Of a DNA stretch of 11,422 nt, positions 6,837-11,422 are shown piece after piece. The DNA comes from Helicobacteraceae bacterium (GTDB taxonomy: Bacteria > Campylobacterota > Campylobacteria > Campylobacterales > SZUA-545), in assembly GCA_003250175.1 (NCBI GenBank), contig QKHD01000099.1, forward strand, positions 1-11,422, read 5' to 3'. The translations under genes and the position numbers were made by a program. Every line of letters begins with the position of its first letter. The stretch's first letter is position 1. The notes under the pieces were generated by a model. It searched no databases. It was not told the origin of the DNA and saw nothing but the letters and a program-made list of their open reading frames with translations.

Positions 6837-7505
6837 ATGTTTCATTGGCTAGAAAAAAACCCTTTCTTTTTTACAGTAGTGCTGTTCGTCGTTATCGCGT
6901 TCGCCGGCCTTGTTGAGATTCTGCCTAACTTTGCAGAATCTTCCCGACCTATTGTTGGTAAAAAACCTTACACCATGCTTGAACTGGCTGGCCGTAACGT
7001 TTATATCAAAGACAACTGTATGTCCTGCCACTCTCAGCTGATTCGTCCGTTTAAGAGTGAGACAGACCGTTATGGTTCTTATTCACTTTCCGGTGAATAT
7101 GCTTATGACCGTCCATTCCTTTGGTCTTCCAAACGAACCGGTCCCGATCTGCACCGTGTAGGTAACTACCGATCTACAGATTGGCACGAAAACCACATGA
7201 AAGATCCACAGGCTATCGTAGCCGGATCTATCATGCCTAAATACCCATGGCACTTTACAAACAGCGCCGACATCGCAACTGCGTTTGACGAAGCTGTTAC
7301 TGTCATGAAAGTATTCGGTGTTCCTTACAACAAAGAAGGAAACCCAACCGTTCCTGCAACTTTCTCAGAAGCAAAGGCTGAGATGATCGCAGAAGCGAAA
7401 GAAATTGCGAAAGATATGAAAGATCCAGGTGTCAAAGCGGCACTTGAAAACGGCGACATCAAAGAGATCGTTGCCCTGATCGCATACCTGAACAGTCTTA
7501 AGTAA
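6837..7505 (+). CDS. ccoO: cbb3-type cytochrome c oxidase subunit II (mono-haem cytochrome c)
   Basis: 222 residues from ATG at 6837, 13 bases after ccoN, with AGGAG at 6824-6828 as ribosome binding site. An N-terminal anchor helix (about residues 10-30) holds a periplasmic cytochrome c domain. The haem attachment motif is C61-M-S-C64-H65, followed by SQLIRPF, and Met133 in S-I-M-P-K-Y-P-W is the likely sixth ligand. Other family marks are Y-I-K-D-N-C and the R-T-G-P-D-L stretch. It passes electrons from CcoP to haem b of CcoN. The C-terminal helix-rich part (EAKAEMIAEAKEIAKDM, about 175-200) is charged and ends in the typical A-L-I-A-Y-L-N-S-L. Confidence 0.96.
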   Translation: MFHWLEKNPFFFTVVLFVVIAFAGLVEILPNFAESSRPIVGKKPYTMLELAGRNVYIKDNCMSCHSQLIRPFKSETDRYGSYSLSGEYAYDRPFLWSSKRTGPDLHRVGNYRSTDWHENHMKDPQAIVAGSIMPKYPWHFTNSADIATAFDEAVTVMKVFGVPYNKEGNPTVPATFSEAKAEMIAEAKEIAKDMKDPGVKAALENGDIKEIVALIAYLNSLK

Positions 7506-7508
7506 GTA

Positions 7509-7718
7509 ATGGAAACGATTCGAGAGATCCAGGGTTATGCGTATTTCGGCATGACCGTGGTCTTTGTCATCGCCCTGTATGGGTACATTGTGTACCTCTA
7601 TAAGGGGAAGAAGCGTGGGATGGATTACGAAAAGTATTCCAACCTTGCGCTTCACGATGATCTAAACGATCAAATCTTAGAGGCTAGAAACGACGAGGAG
7701 AAAGACTCCTCCAAATAA
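7509..7718 (+). CDS. ccoQ: cbb3-type cytochrome c oxidase small subunit CcoQ
   Basis: 69 residues from ATG at 7509, three bases after the ccoO stop. One hydrophobic helix (about residues 11-32: YFGMTVVFVIALYGYIVYLY) is followed by K-G-K-K-R-G-M-D-Y-E-K-Y and an acidic tail (HDDLNDQILEARNDEEKDSSK). Small size, single helix and position between ccoO and ccoP identify CcoQ, a non-catalytic subunit linked to stability of the oxidase in low or normal oxygen. The tail is longer and more acidic than in the shortest CcoQ proteins. There is hardly any Shine-Dalgarno upstream, so translation is probably coupled to ccoO. Codon use in its first half (GTG, GTC, ATC, GCC) is less biased to T-ending codons than in the neighbouring subunits. 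Confidence 0.88.
   Translation: METIREIQGYAYFGMTVVFVIALYGYIVYLYKGKKRGMDYEKYSNLALHDDLNDQILEARNDEEKDSSK
7695..7711 (+). promoter_or_regulatory. Hairpin at the ccoQ-ccoP junction
   Basis: GAGGAG (7695-7700) and CTCCTC (7706-7711) form a perfect 6-bp stem with a 5-base loop in the last codons of ccoQ. A second short AT-rich dyad (CCTTTT / AAAAGG, about 7722-7734) follows before the ccoP ribosome binding site. There is no U tract, so a terminator is unlikely; an mRNA processing or stability element is possible. Confidence 0.35.
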
Positions 7719-7749
7719 CAGCCTTTTAAAAAGGTGAAGGGAGCAGACT

Positions 7750-8376
7750 ATGATTGAGCAACTCTTTGGTGGCTCGAACCAGACGATTAATATCTTAGGT
7801 GGTATTGGTTTTTTCGCGGTAGTCCTCATTACATTCTATGTAGTATGGGTTTACTATAAAAAGATCAAGAATGAAAAGTCAGAAGGTAAACTTGCTGAAG
7901 AAAACTGGGACGGTATTGGTGAATATAAAAATGACCTGCCTACCGGTTGGACGGTAGTTACCATTCTTCTGATTGTATGGGCCGGTTGGTACTATCTGAT
8001 CGGTTATCCTGTTAACTCCTACTCCCAACTGGGTGAATGGAATCAGGAAAATGAAGAGTATAAAGCGAAGTTCGAAAGCAAATGGGCGAACATCGATGAT
8101 GCCAAACTGGCAGCTATGGGTGAAAGTATCTTCCTCGCCAAATGTGCTATGTGCCACGGTCTTACCGCTGACGGTATGGACGGCAAAGCACAGAACCTGA
8201 CTGATCCTATGTATCAGTTCTATGGTGTTGAAGGTATTGAAGCCGCAATCCGTGCCGGTAAAAAAGGCGAAATCGGTGTTATGCCATCCTTTGAACAAGA
8301 GGGAACGATGTCCGCTATTCAGTATAAAGCTGTTGCGACGTACGTATTCTCCCTCAGCAAGCAAGGAGGCCAATAA
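7750..8376 (+). CDS. ccoP: cbb3-type cytochrome c oxidase subunit III, short form with a single haem-c motif
   Basis: 208 residues from ATG at 7750, with AAGGGAG at 7737-7743 as ribosome binding site. Residues 14-36 and 67-85 are membrane helices. Between them lies the CcoP signature W53-D-G-I-G-E-Y-K-N-D-L-P. The periplasmic domain has one haem-binding motif, C132-A-M-C135-H136, and Met178 in G-V-M-P-S-F as probable sixth ligand. It ends V-A-T-Y-V-F-S-L-S-K shortly after. Most CcoP proteins have two cytochrome c domains and about 280-300 residues. Here the second domain is absent and the stop codon is followed at once by the next gene, with no in-frame remnant seen. It receives electrons from the bc1 complex or soluble cytochrome c and gives them to CcoO. 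The stop overlaps the next start by one base (TAATG). Confidence 0.95.
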   Translation: MIEQLFGGSNQTINILGGIGFFAVVLITFYVVWVYYKKIKNEKSEGKLAEENWDGIGEYKNDLPTGWTVVTILLIVWAGWYYLIGYPVNSYSQLGEWNQENEEYKAKFESKWANIDDAKLAAMGESIFLAKCAMCHGLTADGMDGKAQNLTDPMYQFYGVEGIEAAIRAGKKGEIGVMPSFEQEGTMSAIQYKAVATYVFSLSKQGGQ

Positions 8377-8576
8377 TGGATAAAATGTTTGGATTGAACG
8401 GAATTGCCGGTCTTTTGATCGCAACTGCCCTTCTGCTTAGTATTGTCGGGTTCCTCGGCTACCAAGCAGTAGTTACTCAGCAAGCAAATGCTGACAAGCC
8501 ATATGAGATCAAAAATCTCCATGACGTGAAGATGTTTAGCAGCGATAATGCTAAATATCAGATCGAAAAAAACTAA
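8376..8576 (+). CDS. Small membrane protein of the cbb3 operon (DUF4006-like)
   Basis: 66 residues from ATG at 8376, which shares one base with the ccoP stop; AAGGAGG at 8363-8369 is an excellent ribosome binding site inside the end of ccoP. The N-terminus M-D-K-M-F-G-L-N-G-I-A-G leads into one membrane helix (about residues 8-31). A short polar tail follows (QQANADKPYEIKNLHDVKMFSSDNAKYQIEKN). From memory, a protein of this type (DUF4006) follows ccoP in many Campylobacterota, with no established function. A non-catalytic subunit or assembly helper of the oxidase is likely from position. The tail would be periplasmic if the helix is in the N-in orientation; that is inference. Confidence 0.8.
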   Translation: MDKMFGLNGIAGLLIATALLLSIVGFLGYQAVVTQQANADKPYEIKNLHDVKMFSSDNAKYQIEKN

Positions 8577-8597
8577 TTGCGCAAAAGGAGTTAAACA

Positions 8598-8705
8598 ATG
8601 GGTGAACATAAACCTCTTGAACTGCTGATCCCAATCGGGTTGGTTATCCTGGCGGCAATCACTTTGTGGTCTGTATTGACATCTAACCACCTTTACGTTG
8701 GTTAA
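8598..8705 (+). CDS. 35-residue single-helix protein at the end of the cbb3 operon
   Basis: ATG at 8598 with the strong ribosome binding site AAAAGGAG (8583-8590) seven bases upstream, and TAA at 8703-8705. The product begins M-G-E-H-K-P-L-E-L-L-I-P, has one hydrophobic helix of about 20 residues (9-28), and ends S-N-H-L-Y-V-G. It is 21 bases after the previous gene and before the operon's hairpin, so it should be on the cbb3 transcript. Its codons are mixed but compatible with the operon. Size and topology recall CcoM, the small helix found in the Pseudomonas stutzeri cbb3 structure, but I see no sequence identity that proves a relation. It is short enough to be missed by standard gene callers. 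Confidence 0.75.
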   Translation: MGEHKPLELLIPIGLVILAAITLWSVLTSNHLYVG

Positions 8706-8710
8706 TCTAG

Positions 8711-8728
8711 GCGGGGGATTTCCCCCGT
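8711..8728 (+). terminator. GC-rich hairpin ending the cbb3 operon
   Basis: CGGGGG (8712-8717) pairs with CCCCCG (8722-8727) around an ATTT loop, with a possible G-T pair added at the base. It is 6 bases after the small gene's stop. A U tract is lacking (TCACTTCTC follows), so it may terminate inefficiently or protect the mRNA 3' end. Confidence 0.6.
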
Positions 8729-8770
8729 CACTTCTCAAAAATCTTCATTAAACTATAACGCGAAACTCTG

Positions 8771-8776
8771 TACAAT
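8771..8776 (+). promoter_or_regulatory. Candidate -10 box for the TPM/FixH unit
   Basis: TGTACAAT contains TACAAT at 8771-8776, giving a transcript start near 8783 and a leader of about 22 bases before GTG at 8805. An alternative -10-like TATAAC lies at 8754-8759. Neither has a clear -35. Confidence 0.4.
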
Positions 8777-8804
8777 TCTTGCATCTTGCTTGAAGGAAGC
8801 TTTC

Positions 8805-9398
8805 GTGAAAAAGCTGTTATTATCACTATTTTTCCCCCTCTTACTGGTCTCCTCAGATTCTTTGATTTTGCAAAACGAATCCATCATTATGGACAAAGCG
8901 ATTCCCAAACTGGACGAAATGGCCGGTGAACTGCGTTCAAAAACCGGTATCAACGTCTACATTATTGCCCGAAAAACCCTCTCCGGAGAGAGCATTACCG
9001 ATTACACAAAAAAAGAGAGCGAAACGCAAAAAGGCAGCTTCCTGCTTCTGGTCATTGCGGCCGATGATCACCAGATCGACATGGGCATGAGTGCCGATGT
9101 CGCCACCATTATCGATAAAGATGAAATTCTGGACGATTACATCATTCCCATTCTGGTTGAAAAACGAAAAGATATTTCTCTCCAGCAGCAGTATTCCGCC
9201 GCTGTATTCAACGGTATGGCCGAAGCGATGGATCAGCTGGCTGCCAGCCAGAATATTGTGTTAGAGAGCAGCGTCGGAAACGGGAGTAAAGATTTCTTCG
9301 ACGGCCTGACCGTTGTCATTAAAATCCTTCTTCTTCTGACAGGTGCAGCACTCTTTTATGCCTACTATCAAAATAAAAAAAGCAAAGGAAACGCATGA
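8805..9398 (+). CDS. TPM-domain membrane-anchored protein
   Basis: 197 residues from GTG at 8805, chosen because AAGGA at 8793-8797 is correctly spaced; a TTG at 8790 in the same frame lies upstream of that Shine-Dalgarno and is unlikely. A hydrophobic signal sequence (K2-K-L-L-L-S-L-F-F-P-L-L-L) starts the protein. Residues 35-150 resemble the TPM fold: T-G-I-N-V-Y-I-I-A-R, then K-G-S-F-L-L-L-V-I-A, the dyad I-D-M-G-M, and I-L-D-D-Y-I-I-P-I-L. A C-terminal helix (about 168-188) followed by N-K-K-S-K anchors it, so the domain is probably periplasmic. TPM proteins have been linked to phosphatase activity and to membrane protein or photosystem quality control. Here the place next to a FixH-like gene and the cbb3 operon suggests a helper role in oxidase assembly or upkeep (inference). 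It overlaps the next gene by 4 bases. Confidence 0.75.
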   Translation: MKKLLLSLFFPLLLVSSDSLILQNESIIMDKAIPKLDEMAGELRSKTGINVYIIARKTLSGESITDYTKKESETQKGSFLLLVIAADDHQIDMGMSADVATIIDKDEILDDYIIPILVEKRKDISLQQQYSAAVFNGMAEAMDQLAASQNIVLESSVGNGSKDFFDGLTVVIKILLLLTGAALFYAYYQNKKSKGNA

Positions 9399-9952
9399 GC
9401 CAGAGCAACAGCGGCCGAAGCTGGCCCCTTAGTATCATCGGAATTTTTATCTTTTTGGCGATTATGCTCTTTGGGATTCTCTACATCTCCCTAGTTTACG
9501 TACCCGTCAATAAAGAAAATGTCTATCTGATGGATTATCAACAGGTCGATAAAGAGTACAACGACATCGTTGAGGCCCAGGGCACCTTTGACAAGCACTA
9601 CGCCATCGCCATCAAAACCACACCCCTAAGCAGCGAGCCGGTGGAAACCATGCGCGTAAACGGCGAGAAGGTCTACTTTGAGCACGCCTTTGCTCCGGAG
9701 AAACCGGTTCAGTTTGATGTGATCCTCTCGGCCAAACAGGGTGATAATGTCAACGGTGTCAAAGTCACCGTACTGCTGACCCGGTACGAGACCGGAAAGT
9801 ATGACCAAACGCTGGAGGTTGAAGAGGTGGGCAACGGTGTTTACCGTGTGAAGCCTTTTACCATTGCTCAGGCAGGCCGATGGAAGATCATCGTGCGGGT
9901 TGCCGCGGGTGAATTTATCGGTTATGCCGAGCGGGGCGTTTTTGCCCAATAA
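9395..9952 (+). CDS. FixH/CcoH-like cbb3 oxidase assembly protein
   Basis: 185 residues from ATG at 9395, overlapping the previous stop in an ATGA arrangement. One membrane helix (about residues 11-36: WPLSIIGIFIFLAIMLFGIL...) is followed by V-Y-L-M-D-Y-Q-Q-V-D-K-E-Y-N, which matches the post-helix region of FixH proteins (a tyrosine-rich N-Y-Y-E-like motif). A periplasmic beta-sandwich of the FixH/YtkA type fills about residues 65-183 (KPVQFDVILSAKQ, GVKVTVLLTRYETGKYD, GNGVYRVKPF, GRWKIIVRVAAGEF). FixH/CcoH helps assemble or stabilise the cbb3 oxidase together with CcoG, CcoI and CcoS, none of which are in the window. Family fit is good in plan, moderate in sequence. Confidence 0.72.
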   Translation: MSQSNSGRSWPLSIIGIFIFLAIMLFGILYISLVYVPVNKENVYLMDYQQVDKEYNDIVEAQGTFDKHYAIAIKTTPLSSEPVETMRVNGEKVYFEHAFAPEKPVQFDVILSAKQGDNVNGVKVTVLLTRYETGKYDQTLEVEEVGNGVYRVKPFTIAQAGRWKIIVRVAAGEFIGYAERGVFAQ

Positions 9953-11422
9953 CCTTCGCGTCTTTGTGACGCACCGGGCGATCCGTTCCTATATCGCCGA
10001 TCACACTCCGGGAGGGAGCCTCCTGGAGAAGATGCTGGTAATCGACGATTTTGAACGCCGCGCCCAACTTTTTCCCAACCGCCGTCAGATCGACGACGAC
10101 CAACGCAATATTCTTCTCCGTCAAGCCGCCCGTTTCGAAGGGTTCGACCTTCTTAAAATCGAACGGGACTTTCTCCGCTTTATCAAATCCTCCCCCACCA
10201 TCTTGAAATTTTTTGAAGAGCTGGCCAAGGAAGGGGTGAGTTACGAAATGATCGAAGGGGCCGACACCTACGCCGAATATGAAAACCACCTGGCGGTTTT
10301 AAAGACCCTCCAATCCCGTTACCACGAGCTGTTGGACGCAGGCGGCTACGTGGACGGAACCAACGCACCTCACCTCTACACACTCAACGAAGGCTACCTG
10401 AAACAGTTCGATGCCATCCACCTGCATTTCGAAGGCTACCTCAGCCGCTACGAAGTGGAGCTGCTGGAAAAGATCGCCGCCGTTGTCCCAACCTTTTTGC
10501 ATCTGCAAACCAGCCCCCATACGGAGAAAATGCACGAGCGCTTTGCCGGATTAAAACTGGAAGCTGACCGGGAGTATGTCCTGCGACTTGGGGCAGGGGA
10601 GATCGTCTCCGAAACGCCCCTGGTGAGTACCTATGACGTCACCGCCTACCCAACCCCCTCCCGGCTTTTTCAAAGTGCCGTGGTCAAGCGGGCGATTCAC
10701 GACATGGTGGAAAGTGACGGTATCGCTCCGGAGGCTATCGCCGTCGTCCTCCCCGATGAGGATTTTGCCCACACGCTGGGGCTCTATGACGACGAAGACA
10801 ACTTCAACTATGCCATGGGTGCCCCCTTTGCCAAACAGGCCCTCTACCGCAAGCTGGAGGCTCTCTACGCCTATCATCAGGAAGCCAGCCACGAAAACAC
10901 CCTGCGCCTCCAGCGACTGAACCTCACTCCGGAGCGCTACGCTATGCTTTGGGACCACCCCATGGCTCCGGAGAGTCTGCAAACCGAACTCCTCTCCTGG
11001 GCCAGTGAGATCGAGGATGCGGGTATCCGTCACACCTATCTGGAGCAGGTGCACCAGATGGCCAAGATTCTTCCGGAGCTTACCGGTCACACCTTTGCGG
11101 AGGTGATGCACCTCTTTTTGGGCCGTCTGTCCAAGGTCACGACGGATCTCGCCGGAGGGGGCAAGGTGACGGTCATGGGGGCTCTGGAGAGCCGCGGGGT
11201 CGCCTTTGAGGGGGTCATCGTCTGTGACTTTAACGACGGCTTCGTCCCCAAGGAGAACCTAAAAGACCTCTACCTCAACTCCGCCGTCCGCCATCATGCC
11301 GGGCTGCCCACACGAAACGACCGGCAAAACCTGCAGCTGGACCTCTACCACAAGCTCCTCTCCCGAGCCAAAAAGAGCGTCATCATCTATGTGGAAAACG
11401 AAGAGAACATTCCCAGCTCCTT
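9924..11422 (+). CDS. addB: AddB, helicase-nuclease subunit of the AddAB recombination complex, 3' end cut by window edge
   Basis: The frame is open from ATG at 9924 to the right edge (499 complete codons). ATG at 9924 overlaps the FixH-like gene by 29 bases; TTG at 9942 (M-P-N-N-L-R-V-F) is an alternative, and neither has a good Shine-Dalgarno. The visible part has V-F-V-T-H-R-A-I-R-S near the start, a helical region, and F-D-A-I-H-L-H-F-E-G about residue 165. The AddB-like core follows: K-V-T-V-M-G-A-L-E-S-R-G-V-A-F-E-G-V-I-V-C-D-F-N-D-G-F-V-P-K (about 414-443) and then R-H-H-A-G-L-P-T-R-N-D. AddAB resects double-strand breaks for RecA loading. I see no Walker A GxxxxGKT near the N-terminus. 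The C-terminal nuclease domain and iron-sulphur cysteines, if present, lie beyond the edge, as should addA. Confidence 0.85.
   Translation, partial: MPSGAFLPNNLRVFVTHRAIRSYIADHTPGGSLLEKMLVIDDFERRAQLFPNRRQIDDDQRNILLRQAARFEGFDLLKIERDFLRFIKSSPTILKFFEELAKEGVSYEMIEGADTYAEYENHLAVLKTLQSRYHELLDAGGYVDGTNAPHLYTLNEGYLKQFDAIHLHFEGYLSRYEVELLEKIAAVVPTFLHLQTSPHTEKMHERFAGLKLEADREYVLRLGAGEIVSETPLVSTYDVTAYPTPSRLFQSAVVKRAIHDMVESDGIAPEAIAVVLPDEDFAHTLGLYDDEDNFNYAMGAPFAKQALYRKLEALYAYHQEASHENTLRLQRLNLTPERYAMLWDHPMAPESLQTELLSWASEIEDAGIRHTYLEQVHQMAKILPELTGHTFAEVMHLFLGRLSKVTTDLAGGGKVTVMGALESRGVAFEGVIVCDFNDGFVPKENLKDLYLNSAVRHHAGLPTRNDRQNLQLDLYHKLLSRAKKSVIIYVENEENIPSS

Noticed and set aside
8790..8804. TTG at 8790 as start of the TPM gene
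   Set aside because: The good ribosome binding site AAGGA lies after it and points to GTG at 8805, which also gives a cleaner signal peptide.
10690..11080. Many CTCCGGAG / CCGGAG words suggesting a repeat family
   Set aside because: They are mostly in-frame Pro-Glu or Ser-Gly codons in GC-rich genes and have no regular spacing.
10551..11111. Open frame of 186 codons on the - strand
   Set aside because: Antisense to addB, with no ribosome binding site or domain; addB frame is well supported.

Overview
The window is an 11.4 kb stretch of bacterial chromosome in which every supported gene lies on the + strand. The organism is most likely a member of the Campylobacterota (former Epsilonproteobacteria). 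The reasons are the ccoN-ccoO-ccoQ-ccoP order, the small DUF4006-type gene directly behind ccoP, and the following TPM-domain gene, FixH-like gene and addB. From memory, this resembles the cbb3-to-AddAB region of Campylobacter jejuni. The flanking genes are rich in G and C at third codon positions, which points to one of the more GC-rich lineages (free-living, Sulfurovum/Nitratifractor/Hydrogenimonas-like) rather than to Campylobacter or Helicobacter. That placement is inference.

Layout. (1) 1-1222: the 3' part of a prepilin-like gene cut by the left edge, then a second small pseudopilin-like gene overlapping it by 4 bases. (2) 1244-2953: an MsbA-type ABC exporter. (3) 2994-3560: a membrane methyltransferase of the ICMT/PEMT type, closed by a clear intrinsic terminator at 3576-3600. 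(4) 3624-5237: a two-gene unit of a HAD-like protein with degraded motifs and an LptF/LptG-family permease. (5) 5354-8705: the cbb3 oxidase operon ccoN, ccoO, ccoQ, ccoP, a DUF4006-like gene, and a 35-residue single-helix protein, ending in a GC-rich hairpin. (6) 8805-9952: a TPM-domain membrane protein and a FixH-like protein. (7) From about 9924 to the right edge: the N-terminal part of addB.

How they work together. CcoN, CcoO and CcoP make the high-affinity terminal oxidase that moves electrons from cytochrome bc1 or soluble cytochrome c to oxygen at low oxygen pressure. CcoQ and the small single-helix proteins are probably accessory or stability subunits, and FixH is an assembly factor. 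The MsbA-like exporter and the LptF/G-like permease both belong to lipopolysaccharide or lipid A export. The HAD protein and the ICMT-like enzyme may belong to envelope lipid chemistry, but that is guilt by association only. addB, whose partner addA is expected just beyond the right edge, belongs to double-strand-break repair.

Points most worth a second look: a CcoP with one haem-c motif instead of the usual two; an unlisted 35-residue membrane peptide at the end of the operon; an mRNA hairpin that would hide the ccoN ribosome binding site; a HAD protein that has lost motif III and IV residues; and a sharp codon-usage change at the borders of the cbb3 operon. I saw no CRISPR array, tRNA, rRNA, insertion sequence or prophage, and no evidence of a wholly new multigene system.
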